A DNA stretch of 64,000 nt from positions 23,129 to 87,128 of the IMG/VR virus record IMGVR_UViG_3300028844_002785. One strand, given 5' to 3'. A program made the translations under genes and the position numbers. This document shows, piece by piece, positions 1 through 9,914 of this stretch. This stretch comes from a virus. The notes beneath the pieces are model-generated. The model saw nothing but the letters and a program-made list of their open reading frames with translations, was not told the origin of the DNA and made no database searches. How positions within the stretch are numbered: the stretch's first letter is position 1; each line of letters begins with the position of its first letter.

Positions 1-3000
1 ATTACTGATGAAACTGAAACTCCAGTAGCAGTAACATCTGTACAAAATGCAACTGCATATACAGGATCATCTGCAACAATTCAGTCTGGTGTTTATTTTA
101 TACGTGGATTTTTTGTAGAGGTAGCAACTCAAAAAATTATTTTAGACCAATATGCAAATAAACCTTCATATAAAATTGGTCTTCAGGTAAATGAAAGTTT
201 GGTGACTTCTGATGATGACTCTACTATATTTGATAATGCTTTAGGTTCAACTAATTTTGCTTCTCCTGGTGCAGACAGATTAAAGATTGAACCAAAATTT
301 GTAAAACAAAATTTAACTTTTTCAAATAGTGCTGATTTTATTGAATTACTTCGTTTAGAGAATGGGAAATCAACTCTAACTTCACTTTCCGAGAATTCTA
401 TATATAATGAACTTGAGAAAAATTTAGCGAGAAGAACTTTTGATGAATCTGGGGATTATACAGTAAAACCATATAGATTCACAGTTAGAGAAGCTTTAGA
501 TACTGGAAATAATAATGGTGTTTATAAATCCGGTGAGAGAGTAAAGGATGGCAGAACAATTGTAAGAGTTCCATCCTCAAGTGATCCAGCAGATTCAATT
601 CTTGGAGAAGATTTTTATGCTTTAGAACTTTCTCCTGGAAAAGCATATGTTAAAGGATTTGAAGTAACTAATGATAGAAAACAATATGCAATTGTACCCA
701 AACCAAGAGAAACAAATACTCTCAATAATAATGGTTCTGCTTTAAATATTGGTTCGTATTTTAAAACCAATCATTCTACAGTAAAGGGAGCGATTTCATT
801 TCCAAATGCTATTACTCTAAAGGATGTTGACGGGATTGAGATTGGTAGAGGTATTGCGGTTGGTTTGACAGAGGGTAAACTATATACAACTGAAATTTGT
901 ACATATCAAACAATCACAATAGCTTCTGGTCAATCTCACAATTTTGCATCAAATGATTTTATGACCGGAGTTTCCTCTGGTGCTACTGGTTTTGTGAAAT
1001 CTGTTTCTGGTCAGACTATTGTACTACAACAGAGTACTGGTACTTTTGTAACTGGAGAGGTTGTAACTAATAGTAGGTATACTACAGGTCAACCAACAAT
1101 ATCAACAATTTCCAAAGAAAAATTAGAAGATGTAAGAAAAATTGAAAAAATTTCTGGTGGATTTGAAGTACAATTACAGTTGGAACCAGTTAAGATAAGT
1201 GGTTCTTCTTTCAGTGTAACCAGTAATAGTTTAAGTGGAATCGGAACTTCGTTTTTAGAAGAACTTTCTGCAAAATCAAAAATTAGAGTTGGTGTAACTG
1301 ATGTGGAAGTTACTAGTCTTACTTCAAGTGCCGTTGTAATAGCATCAGGTGTTTCAAATGGCACTTATTATGATGTTAAAAAATTGATTGCTAAATTTTA
1401 TTCATCCAGCAATGGTTATACAACTAGAGTTTCCTCTAGACCAGTAAAAGATATTTCTGATAGTGTTGTAAACAAATTGGTCTATACCGGTGAGTATGTA
1501 ACCAGTTCTAATGGTGATTTTGTTATCCAAACATCTCCATCAGAAACTATTGATAAAAATTCAGTTGTAATTACTACATCTACAGGACTTGCTTCTGCTG
1601 TTAATTTAGTACAACCAGCTAATTCTGGTAATGTAATTAATGTAGATACTGGTGAATCTGCAGGTGTTCCTGTTAGTGTATACTACAATAGTAGAGTTTC
1701 TAATCCAAAGATAAGAAAGAAAGAACTGGAACCATATACTTTCTTAATTGTTGATAAGATAAAGGATGGTACTACTAATGACAATAATATCTATGGAACT
1801 AGAGTTCAGGATAAAGAAATTTCACTAAAATTTGCTGATGTATCAAAAATACATAAAATCCATGAAGCGGTTAGACCAGAAGATGATACTAGTGCATTAT
1901 TAGATTCTCTTATTCTTAATACAGTATCTGGATTAAACGTTGGTGATATTATTGAAACCGATAGTATTAAAGCATATATTGTTTCCATCAATACATCAAC
2001 GAATAAAGTTTATGTTACATATGAATCCACTAAATTTCAAATTGGTGACAATTTATCAATTGCTGTAACAATTCCATCTAATAGTGATGTTGAGGATATT
2101 TTTGTTAGACAGTCTTTACATGGTAGATATATTGATATCACTGATGATTTTGTTTTTTCCAGAAATGATACTTCAGATTTCTATAAACCATCGAAACTAA
2201 TCAGGAAGAAAAATTCTGCTGTTCCATCTAAAAAATTTATTGTTATTTTTGATTACTTTAAACATAGTAATTTAACTAATGATTTTTACTCTATAGAATC
2301 ATATGGTGAATTAACATATAAAGATATCCCAAGATCTTCTTTATCTACATCAATGGCTGATCTTATTGATTTTAGATTCTATACACCTCATTCTACAATT
2401 TCAAGTTCCACTCAGAATGGATCATTTGAGAAACCACATAGAGAAATCAATAGTGCTTTTAATACATATGCAGTTAATTATACAACACAAACTGTACCAT
2501 TCCCTGATACTGTGTTTTCTTCTGATGTAGAGTCATACTTGGGTAGGATTGATAGTATCTATCTAACACAAGATGGTAAACTAAAGGTTGTGAGTGGAGC
2601 TGATTCTATAAATCCAAAGTCAACTTTAGATTCATCAGTTGGACTATTAATTGGAACTGTACAACTACCTCCATATTTAAAGAGTGTTTTTGATGCAAAG
2701 GTAAGTTTTGAAGATAATAGACAATATACAATGAGGGATATTGGCAAGCTTGAACAAAGATTATCTAGTGTAGAAAATTACACAACATTAAGTTTACTAG
2801 AATCTAATACTGTTAATTTACAGGTTTTGGATGAGGATGGTAAAAATAGGTTCAAGAATGGTTTTATGGTAGATAATTTTAGATCTACTAGTGTTGCTGA
2901 CACCACAAATTATGATTATACAGCATCTATTGATTTAGATGAAGGTTGTGTAAGACCATATCCATATGTAAATAATGTTGGATTTACTTTCAATGACACT

Positions 3001-5979
3001 AGTAGTACTTCTACTAGAACTGGCGAGTATATAACTATCCCATATACTGAGGTTGCATATGCATCTCAACCATATGCAAGTAGAGTAGAGAATGCAACTC
3101 CATTCCTATCTTTCTCTTACATTGGAGACATGACTCTGGATCCTAAAAAAGATATTTGGTATGATACCAATAGAGAAATAATAGAAGGTCAAAGTATTGA
3201 TTTATCACAGAGTATTAGTACATTATTTGATTTGGTTGTTCCTGGTGGTATTGTTTGGGGTGACTGGGATCGTGGTGCTGGTGGAACTACTCGCGGTAAT
3301 GGTGGTAGAAATGTTACAGATATTAGAACTGGAACACAATACGATGTTGGAACTCTAGATGTAGAATTAGAATCTGGTGATACTATTAATGATATTACGG
3401 ATATAAGATATGCAAGATCCAGGATTGTTAATGTCTCTGTGAAAGCTTTAAAACAAAACACAGATCATGGAATGTTTGTTGGAAGTACTGATGCATCTAG
3501 ATTTACATATCCAAAAATACTAAGAAATCTAAAGAGTGATAATTCAAATAAATTTGTAGTTGGTGAACAAGTTAGATTAGTTCCAGCACTTGTATATACG
3601 CAGAGTGGAGTTAATAGGTGTATTCAAGTATTTCCAAATAGTGATAGGAGGTATATTGAAGCTACTGTTCAAGATCCAAGAACATTCCTTAGTTCTAAGG
3701 AAATTTCTACAAATGATTTTGATAGTAATGGATATACATCTAATACTACTATGTTGGTAATTGATAATATCAGAAACTGGGATAATACAGATAGTCAAGT
3801 AGTAGAACTTGGAGATGATTTTATTATTAGTGGTCAAACTTCATTGGCAAAAACTAGAGCTAATGGTGATAGAACTCAACAACTAACTTCTACTGCAAGC
3901 GGAACCCTGGAAGCATTTGTTATTATTCCACCAAGAACTTTTGAAACTGGAGACTTAGAATTTAAGTTATCTGATGATCCGAATAATTTCCAGGTTAAAA
4001 ACTTAACAGGTTCTTATTCAACTGGAGTTTATTATTCACAGGGAACAGAATTAGATGTATCATCTACAATAACTACTTTAGAAGTTCCAGAAGTTTCTAT
4101 GTTTACTGTAGAAGAAAGTACTATTAGATTTATACCAGATCCTCCTCCACCACCACCACCTGCTCCACCAGGCGGCGGTGGCGGTGGTGACCCACTTGCT
4201 CAATCTTTTATAATAGAAGAAACTGGTGGTGTGTTTATTACATCTCTGGAACTTTACTTCTTAACTAAAGATGATACTGATCCAGTAACAGTAGAATTAA
4301 GAACAGTTGAAAATGGTAGTCCAACCGCTAATATTGTTCCAGGATCTGTGGTAACGTTACCAGCTTCTAGTATAATAACTTCCACTGATTCAACTGTTTC
4401 TACTAAATTTAATTTTGCGAATCCTATATATCTCTCTGATTTAAATGAATATGCTTTTACTATTAAAAGTAATTCTACAAAATATAACTTGTGGGTATCT
4501 AGAGTTGGCGAGACAGATATTTCATCTGGAGTTACAATTGATAGACAACCTCATGTTGGAGTTGTATTTAAGTCTGCAAACGCTTCAACATGGATTTCAG
4601 ATCAATATGAAGATGTTAAGTTTATATTAAATAGGGCAAAATTTAACACTGGAACAACTTACTCAGCAATTTTAAATAACAAAATTATTCCTTCACAAAA
4701 ACTACAGTCAAATGCACTTTATATGGTGGATGGATCATCTGTAGTTAGAGTAACACAACCAAATCATGGTATGCATCAAAATGAGAATAAGGTTAGTATA
4801 ACTGGAGTTCAATCAGATACATCTTCTGGATTATTATCATCTGATATAACACCATCCGTAACTACAATTAGTATCAATGATATTACTAATTCTTCAATTT
4901 CAGGATTAGGTACAATTGAAGGTTGGGGTACTATTAATAATACTGCAATATCCGGATCAAATGCTGGATTTATTAAAATTGAAGACGAGATAATTTCTTA
5001 TACTGGATTATCTGGAAATAGTTTAACCGGGTGTGTTAGAGGTGCCTTAGGAACTACCGCAGCAATTCACCTGTCGCAAACACCAGTACAATGTTTCCAA
5101 TTGAATGGAATTCCATTGAATCAGATTAATACAGATGTACAGATAACAAACGTTATCAGTCTAGATGAATATGAATTTACTGTAGGTTATTCTGCTAACT
5201 CAACTAAGAGGGGCGGTGGAAATGATATTCGTGCATCTAGAAATATTTCTTATGAAGTAATTACCCCAAAAATTTCAACATTAGTTCCTCAGGATACTGT
5301 ATGTCAAGTTAAATTGGGTTCTGTGTCTGGAACTAGTATTGGAAACACTAGTCAAAAATCATTTGTTCAAAAAGGATATGAATCAGTTGAGAACAATGTA
5401 GAAAATTTATTAACAGATCCTAGAATTTCACTATCACCAATTAATAATACTACATACGCTGGTGGTTCTCCTGGTACATTAAATACACAAATTACATTAT
5501 CAACAACAAATGATTTTCTAAGTCCAGTAATTGATTTACAAGGTTCTTCTATTATTACTATTTCAAATAGAATAAACAAAGAAACTCTTGCTAGTGGTGA
5601 GTTAGATTTAACTTCAGAACTTCTACCAGCTGGAGGAAAACACTCTTCTTATATTACTAAAAAGGTATCATTAGAAAATGAATCAACATCAATAAAAGTC
5701 TTATTTGATGCTATTAGAACTGGAAACAATGATATTAAAGTCTTTGCAAAAGTCAAAGGCGATAGTCAACCTGGATCATTTGATAATATGAGTTATATTG
5801 AAATTCCAGCAATTTCTTATCCTGCTTCAGAAACAAGTACTCAATATAGGGCATTTGATTTTGAACTTAAAAATATTATTGAGTTCCAAGAGTTCAGTAT
5901 TAAGGTAGTGATGATAGGAAATGATCAAAGTAATGTTCCTAAAATTAAAAACTTTAGGTCAATGGCATTGGCAATTTAA
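1..5979 (+). CDS. Giant virion structural protein, DUF4815-like (5' truncated)
   Basis: The frame is open from the first base of the window, so the 5' end is missing; at least 1,992 residues remain. The visible N-terminal part (GVYFIRGFFVEV near residues 34-45) resembles the DUF4815 structural proteins of T4-like marine cyanophages. Residues 1381-1396 are a proline run followed by six glycines, a hinge that separates the long N-terminal part from a beta-rich C-terminal part beginning PLAQSFIIEE. Composition is rich in Ser, Thr, Asn and Gly with few cysteines, as in fibrous virion proteins. It heads a virion operon and shares TAATG with the next gene. A baseplate or fibre location is inferred from context only. 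Confidence 0.75.
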   Translation: MTDETETPVAVTSVQNATAYTGSSATIQSGVYFIRGFFVEVATQKIILDQYANKPSYKIGLQVNESLVTSDDDSTIFDNALGSTNFASPGADRLKIEPKFVKQNLTFSNSADFIELLRLENGKSTLTSLSENSIYNELEKNLARRTFDESGDYTVKPYRFTVREALDTGNNNGVYKSGERVKDGRTIVRVPSSSDPADSILGEDFYALELSPGKAYVKGFEVTNDRKQYAIVPKPRETNTLNNNGSALNIGSYFKTNHSTVKGAISFPNAITLKDVDGIEIGRGIAVGLTEGKLYTTEICTYQTITIASGQSHNFASNDFMTGVSSGATGFVKSVSGQTIVLQQSTGTFVTGEVVTNSRYTTGQPTISTISKEKLEDVRKIEKISGGFEVQLQLEPVKISGSSFSVTSNSLSGIGTSFLEELSAKSKIRVGVTDVEVTSLTSSAVVIASGVSNGTYYDVKKLIAKFYSSSNGYTTRVSSRPVKDISDSVVNKLVYTGEYVTSSNGDFVIQTSPSETIDKNSVVITTSTGLASAVNLVQPANSGNVINVDTGESAGVPVSVYYNSRVSNPKIRKKELEPYTFLIVDKIKDGTTNDNNIYGTRVQDKEISLKFADVSKIHKIHEAVRPEDDTSALLDSLILNTVSGLNVGDIIETDSIKAYIVSINTSTNKVYVTYESTKFQIGDNLSIAVTIPSNSDVEDIFVRQSLHGRYIDITDDFVFSRNDTSDFYKPSKLIRKKNSAVPSKKFIVIFDYFKHSNLTNDFYSIESYGELTYKDIPRSSLSTSMADLIDFRFYTPHSTISSSTQNGSFEKPHREINSAFNTYAVNYTTQTVPFPDTVFSSDVESYLGRIDSIYLTQDGKLKVVSGADSINPKSTLDSSVGLLIGTVQLPPYLKSVFDAKVSFEDNRQYTMRDIGKLEQRLSSVENYTTLSLLESNTVNLQVLDEDGKNRFKNGFMVDNFRSTSVADTTNYDYTASIDLDEGCVRPYPYVNNVGFTFNDTSSTSTRTGEYITIPYTEVAYASQPYASRVENATPFLSFSYIGDMTLDPKKDIWYDTNREIIEGQSIDLSQSISTLFDLVVPGGIVWGDWDRGAGGTTRGNGGRNVTDIRTGTQYDVGTLDVELESGDTINDITDIRYARSRIVNVSVKALKQNTDHGMFVGSTDASRFTYPKILRNLKSDNSNKFVVGEQVRLVPALVYTQSGVNRCIQVFPNSDRRYIEATVQDPRTFLSSKEISTNDFDSNGYTSNTTMLVIDNIRNWDNTDSQVVELGDDFIISGQTSLAKTRANGDRTQQLTSTASGTLEAFVIIPPRTFETGDLEFKLSDDPNNFQVKNLTGSYSTGVYYSQGTELDVSSTITTLEVPEVSMFTVEESTIRFIPDPPPPPPPAPPGGGGGGDPLAQSFIIEETGGVFITSLELYFLTKDDTDPVTVELRTVENGSPTANIVPGSVVTLPASSIITSTDSTVSTKFNFANPIYLSDLNEYAFTIKSNSTKYNLWVSRVGETDISSGVTIDRQPHVGVVFKSANASTWISDQYEDVKFILNRAKFNTGTTYSAILNNKIIPSQKLQSNALYMVDGSSVVRVTQPNHGMHQNENKVSITGVQSDTSSGLLSSDITPSVTTISINDITNSSISGLGTIEGWGTINNTAISGSNAGFIKIEDEIISYTGLSGNSLTGCVRGALGTTAAIHLSQTPVQCFQLNGIPLNQINTDVQITNVISLDEYEFTVGYSANSTKRGGGNDIRASRNISYEVITPKISTLVPQDTVCQVKLGSVSGTSIGNTSQKSFVQKGYESVENNVENLLTDPRISLSPINNTTYAGGSPGTLNTQITLSTTNDFLSPVIDLQGSSIITISNRINKETLASGELDLTSELLPAGGKHSSYITKKVSLENESTSIKVLFDAIRTGNNDIKVFAKVKGDSQPGSFDNMSYIEIPAISYPASETSTQYRAFDFELKNIIEFQEFSIKVVMIGNDQSNVPKIKNFRSMALAI

Positions 5980-6200
5980 TGGATAAATTAAAAGTTGAAG
6001 GTCATCCAGACCTGATAAGAGATCCAAAGTCTACTGCTGTAATAAACACCAGTAGACAGGATTACGAAGACTATATGAATAATTATAAAATTCGTAAGAT
6101 GAAAAATGATCGTGTGGATTCAATGGAATCTGACATGAAAAACATCAAAAATGAATTAGATGAAATAAAATCTCTCCTGTTAAGTTTGACTAATAGATAA
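5979..6200 (+). CDS. Small coiled-coil protein, unknown function
   Basis: This 73-residue protein starts at an ATG that overlaps the stop of the giant structural gene (TAATG), so it is translationally coupled. The N-terminal half is mixed and charged (GHPDLIRDPKS, SRQDYEDYMNNYK). Residues about 45-70 form a regular heptad pattern (MESDMKNIKNELDEIKSLL) typical of a short coiled coil. Similar short coiled-coil proteins sit in the structural region of cyanophages. A role in assembly or trimerisation of its large neighbour is possible but not shown. Confidence 0.7.
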   Translation: MDKLKVEGHPDLIRDPKSTAVINTSRQDYEDYMNNYKIRKMKNDRVDSMESDMKNIKNELDEIKSLLLSLTNR

Positions 6201-6215
6201 ATATTAAGGAGATCA

Positions 6216-6223
6216 TATAAATA
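6216..6223 (+). promoter_or_regulatory. T4-type late promoter TATAAATA
   Basis: An exact copy of the T4 late octamer lies 20 bp upstream of the ATG at 6244, in the short gap after the coiled-coil gene. It would be read by the gp55-type sigma factor encoded at 26666. Confidence 0.75.
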
Positions 6224-6243
6224 AAAACAAGTGGTAAACTCCT

Positions 6244-6570
6244 ATGGCGGCTGTTCACAATCTTTATATTGACCAAGGGGCAGATTTTTCTGCTGATATT
6301 GGAATCTTCGATGATTTCAATACTGCTTGGAATTTGTCTGGATATACAGGCGCGGCTAAAATTAAAAAGTCATACTATAGTTCTACGTCAACTCCATTTA
6401 CAGTTTCTGTAAATGCTGCGGGAACTGTGACATTAGCTCTAACAGCAGCTAATACATCAACTCTCGCTGAGGGAAGATATTTGTATGATGTTGTGATTAC
6501 ATCATCTGGTGGAAGTAAGACCAGAGTCATAGAAGGTTTAGTAACTATAAACCCAGGAGTAACAACGTAA
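6244..6570 (+). CDS. Small beta-rich virion protein, Ig-like
   Basis: This 108-residue protein begins MAAVHNLYIDQGADFSADIG and continues with alternating hydrophobic residues, polar turns and the segment AEGRYLYDVVIT. That pattern resembles the immunoglobulin-like fold of small phage upper-baseplate or adhesion proteins. It has no cysteines and no signal peptide. It follows a late promoter and precedes a fibre-like gene by 1 bp, so it is probably a virion component expressed late. The exact location in the virion cannot be read from the sequence. Confidence 0.6.
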   Translation: MAAVHNLYIDQGADFSADIGIFDDFNTAWNLSGYTGAAKIKKSYYSSTSTPFTVSVNAAGTVTLALTAANTSTLAEGRYLYDVVITSSGGSKTRVIEGLVTINPGVTT

Positions 6571-6571
6571 C

Positions 6572-6778
6572 ATGAACACGAAAGTTACAGTATCAAATCA
6601 ACCGCAAGTAATCAAGGTCACATCCGGAGGAGTTAATACATTAACAAATCTATCTGACGTAAATTTTAATAATGCAACCGATGGCGCTCTTTTACAATAT
6701 GATGCAGCAAGTAATACGTGGATTGCTGAAAATGTTATCGAAAAAAGCGGTCTTAAAATAAACGGCGGCAACTTCTAA
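6572..6778 (+). CDS. Short tail-fibre-like protein
   Basis: This 68-residue protein carries the module LSDVNFNNATDGALLQYD followed by SNTWIAEN. In marine phages this recurrent unit (LsDVd, then dGdvLvYd, then W) is found in tail-fibre and virion proteins, often in many copies; here there is one. It starts 1 bp after the preceding stop and lies 21 bp before the large fibre gene. It may be a fibre subunit, a chaperone-like partner, or a relic of a longer fibre. Confidence 0.55.
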   Translation: MNTKVTVSNQPQVIKVTSGGVNTLTNLSDVNFNNATDGALLQYDAASNTWIAENVIEKSGLKINGGNF

Positions 6779-6799
6779 TTCCCCAATAGGTATCAAAAA

Positions 6800-8875
6800 A
6801 TGGCAACTATTTTAAAGATCAAAAGATCTAGTACTAACCCAACAGCAACCCCATCAGCGCTTGGGCAAGGTGAACTTGCCTACGGTGAAGGTACTAGTAC
6901 GTATACTGACGCACAGAGTGCTTCAGTAACTTCTTTCGGTAAACTATTTGTTGGTAGAGGAACCGAAACAAATGGTGAAGCCGCTAATATTGATATTATT
7001 GGTGGTAGGTATTTTACCGACCTTTTAGATCACGGACATGGTACAATAACTGCAAACTCTGCAGCAATTGTTGACTCTGCTAACAAGGTCGATGAATGGA
7101 ACGTAGATAATATTACTTTAAATGGAAATACAATTTCCACAACAAACAGTAACGGTGACCTTACAGTAGATACCAATGGTACTGGTGATGTAATTATCTC
7201 TGGTGCGGCTACTCTAGGAACTAACACATTTAAGATTACCGATGGTTCAACTGACAGATTTGTAGTTGATTCATTCTCTGGTGCTATAGACATTACAACT
7301 CCATCACTAAGTACTGCAGATACAGCATTAAACATTGGAACTACATGGAACAATTCTGGTGCAGTATTTTATGGTATTGACGTTGATGTAACTAACAGTG
7401 CTTCTGCATCTGGATCAAGACTTATTAATTTATCTGTAGGTGGTGCTGATAAATTTAATGTTGATTTAAGTGGTAATGTCAGTATGACTGGCGATATCAA
7501 TTTTCAGAATGCTACTAATTTTTCTCTACAAGATGATACTGCAGATGCATTTACAATTAAAGAAGGTACTAATAAGTACGTTGATATTGATACCACAAAT
7601 GGTTCTGAGTTAATTACACTTGGAACTGGTAATGTTGATATTGATAACGATCTAAACATCGATGGTGGGGATTTAACCACCAATCAAACTACTTTTAACC
7701 TACTAGAAACAAACGCTACTACCGTCAATGCATTCGGTACTGCTACCGCAATTGACGTTGGTGCTACTTCTGGTACGTTTACTCTAAATAACCCAACTTT
7801 AGTTGGTACTCAGACAACACAGAACGTATTCAATGCAACTGCTACCACAGTTAATGCATTTGGTGCTGCTTCTGTACTAAACATTGGTGCAGCTGCTGGA
7901 ACAACTACACTACGTTCTTCGACTTTAGTTGGTACTGAGACAACACAGAACGTATTCAATGCAACTGCTACCACAGTTAATGCATTCGGCGCAGCAGCGA
8001 CAATCAATATTGGTGGTGCAGCGACAGATATAGTTAACATCGGTGATGATTCTACCGAAGTTGATTTTGGTGATCTAAGAATTCTTGGATCAACTATCTA
8101 TAGTGATAATAGTAATGCTCAAACAATTACTATTGACCCATATCCTGGCGGTGGTGATGCTGGTGGTAACGTTGTTGTTCGTGGTAACTTGCAAGTTGCT
8201 GGTACTACCACAACAGTCAACTCCACCCAGATGACCATTAATGATCCTGTCTTTACATTAGGAGACAGCATCAGCGAGAAGACTGTTACTGCTGCTGCAA
8301 ACAGTGGTCAAGCAGATGTTGTTCTTGATAGTGTAGATGGTTTAAATGCAGGTGATGTTGTTTCTGGAAATGCATCAGTTCCCAATGGAACTACTATTAG
8401 TTCCATCAACACTGGAACTAAAACTGTCACTCTCAGTGCAAACCTATCCAGTGGTATTGCAGCGAGTGTAAACGAAGCAGTTGTAACACTAACCTTCACA
8501 CAAGGTGCTGACGATAACCAAGACCGTGGTATTGAATTCAAGTACTATAACAGTGGACTCAAGACAGGTTTCTTTGGATACGACGAGTCTGGAACTTCTG
8601 AAGGTGGATCAACAACTTACTACTTCACATATATTCCAGATGCGACAAATGCTTCGCAAGTATTCTCCGGAACAGTTGGTAAAGCATACTTTGATACTGT
8701 AAAACTAGAAATTGGTAACCTCAATGGTGTTCCATTCTTTGATCAGTACAAGAGACTAACCACAACTGCTACTCCAGGTTCTGCTGATATTACTACATCA
8801 GATAAAATTCTGACTACTAATGGTGCAACTGGTGTTCCTGTATGGACAACTACTTTGGACGGTGGCACATACTGA
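6800..8875 (+). CDS. Tail fibre-like structural protein with internal repeats
   Basis: This 691-residue protein starts MATILKIKRSSTNPTATPSA followed by GQGELAYGEGT, a head region common in T4-like cyanophage fibre and structural proteins. The body is low in Cys, Lys and Arg and rich in Thr, Asn, Gly, Ala and Val. It contains repeats of the type TTQNVFNATATTVNAFGAA, then NIG (residues about 333-415). A 42-residue period is visible at the DNA level as two near-identical copies 126 bp apart. Function as a fibre or baseplate-attached spike is inferred from this composition and from its place between other virion genes. Confidence 0.75.
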   Translation: MATILKIKRSSTNPTATPSALGQGELAYGEGTSTYTDAQSASVTSFGKLFVGRGTETNGEAANIDIIGGRYFTDLLDHGHGTITANSAAIVDSANKVDEWNVDNITLNGNTISTTNSNGDLTVDTNGTGDVIISGAATLGTNTFKITDGSTDRFVVDSFSGAIDITTPSLSTADTALNIGTTWNNSGAVFYGIDVDVTNSASASGSRLINLSVGGADKFNVDLSGNVSMTGDINFQNATNFSLQDDTADAFTIKEGTNKYVDIDTTNGSELITLGTGNVDIDNDLNIDGGDLTTNQTTFNLLETNATTVNAFGTATAIDVGATSGTFTLNNPTLVGTQTTQNVFNATATTVNAFGAASVLNIGAAAGTTTLRSSTLVGTETTQNVFNATATTVNAFGAAATINIGGAATDIVNIGDDSTEVDFGDLRILGSTIYSDNSNAQTITIDPYPGGGDAGGNVVVRGNLQVAGTTTTVNSTQMTINDPVFTLGDSISEKTVTAAANSGQADVVLDSVDGLNAGDVVSGNASVPNGTTISSINTGTKTVTLSANLSSGIAASVNEAVVTLTFTQGADDNQDRGIEFKYYNSGLKTGFFGYDESGTSEGGSTTYYFTYIPDATNASQVFSGTVGKAYFDTVKLEIGNLNGVPFFDQYKRLTTTATPGSADITTSDKILTTNGATGVPVWTTTLDGGTY
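7796..7988 (+). repeat. Tandem repeat in the fibre gene, 126-bp period
   Basis: A segment of about 65 bp beginning ACTTTAGTTGGTACT occurs at 7796 and again at 7922 with one mismatch over that length, and similarity continues at lower identity. The period of 126 bp is 42 codons, so changes in copy number would keep the frame. Confidence 0.85.
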
Positions 8876-8881
8876 TAAATA
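8874..8881 (+). promoter_or_regulatory. T4-type late promoter variant GATAAATA
   Basis: The octamer overlaps the stop codon of the fibre gene (TGATAAATA) and lies 20 bp before the ATG at 8902. Confidence 0.6.
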
Positions 8882-8901
8882 ATTAAAATTATGAGGTAAT
8901 T

Positions 8902-9111
8902 ATGTCTCCTGAAGAAGCGAACAATTTAATGCAAGTAATGAGTAATAAGATTAATCAATTAACACAGCAGAACATAATTCTTGAATCCCGTGTGATGACA
9001 TTATCCGCCGCGATGGAAAGTATGAAACAAGATGAATCCGGTGATGGTGGAAATTATGATGAGAACCCACCAGTAAAGCAAAATAATGGCAAAACCAAGC
9101 AGCAGGACTGA
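8902..9111 (+). CDS. Small coiled-coil protein upstream of gp13
   Basis: This 69-residue protein has a helical N-terminal two-thirds (EEANNLMQVMSNKINQLTQQ, then LESRVMTL) with heptad spacing, and a polar, probably disordered tail. Its last 26 bp overlap the start of gp13 in another frame, so the two are probably co-translated. It is preceded by a late promoter and by GAGGTAATT. The family is not recognised; small coiled-coil proteins at this place are usual in cyanophage neck clusters. Confidence 0.65.
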   Translation: MSPEEANNLMQVMSNKINQLTQQNIILESRVMTLSAAMESMKQDESGDGGNYDENPPVKQNNGKTKQQD

Positions 9112-9913
9112 ACTAAAGGAGTATTCTCTCCGTAAATTAGGTAAACCAGTTATTGAAATAAATGTTGATGAGGATCAAGTAGAAGATCTAATTGATGATA
9201 CGATTCAACTTTTCAATGAAAGGGTTTATGATGGAGTCGAGCGAGTATATTTAAAATATAAAATTACTCAAGATGATATTGATAACGGTAAGGGTAGAAA
9301 TATAACTACTCAAGAAACTGACACCAATGCCGGTGCAACTCCTGCTTCTAGAACTTTAAATTTTGAGGAAGGTAGGGGATATCTAACAGTACCAGATCAT
9401 ATTATAGGTATTCAAGGTGTACTACCTATGGCGAGTACCTATGTTAATAATATGTTTGGTTTTAGGTATCAATTTTTCTTAAATGATTTTTATAATTTTT
9501 ATGCATATGACATTCTAAATTTAGAAATGACAATGCAATATTTGTCAACCATGGAGTTTTTATTAGAAGGTCAAAAACCAATTAGATATAATAAAACACA
9601 GAATAGATTATATTTGGATGTAGATTGGGGTAGAGTTGCTGCAAATGACTTTGTGTTAATTGACTGTTATAGAGCTCTTGATCCAACTACATTTACTAAG
9701 ATATATAATGAAAGGTTTGTAAAAGAATATTTGACTTCTTTGATTAAAAAACAGTGGGGACAAAATTTACTTAAATTTACTGGGATTAAAATGCCAGGTG
9801 GAGTTGAATTTAATGGAAGACAACTCTACGATGATGCTCTTGCTGAATTGGAAAAAATTGAAAGCAAGATGTTAAGTACATACGAAACTCCACCACTTGA
9901 TTTTGTAGGATGA
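9086..9913 (+). CDS. 13: Neck protein gp13
   Basis: This 275-residue protein matches the T4 gp13 neck or head-completion family. The N-terminal TELKEYSLRKLGKPVIEINV and the following VDEDQVEDLIDDTIQLFNE are characteristic, as is the C-terminal YEDALAELEKIE-like helix (here YDDALAELEKIE). gp13 and gp14 form the collar that closes the filled head and accepts the tail. T4 gp13 is about 309 residues, so this version is slightly shorter. gp14 follows after 1 bp, which supports the assignment. Confidence 0.9.
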   Translation: MAKPSSRTELKEYSLRKLGKPVIEINVDEDQVEDLIDDTIQLFNERVYDGVERVYLKYKITQDDIDNGKGRNITTQETDTNAGATPASRTLNFEEGRGYLTVPDHIIGIQGVLPMASTYVNNMFGFRYQFFLNDFYNFYAYDILNLEMTMQYLSTMEFLLEGQKPIRYNKTQNRLYLDVDWGRVAANDFVLIDCYRALDPTTFTKIYNERFVKEYLTSLIKKQWGQNLLKFTGIKMPGGVEFNGRQLYDDALAELEKIESKMLSTYETPPLDFVG

Positions 9914-9914
9914 T

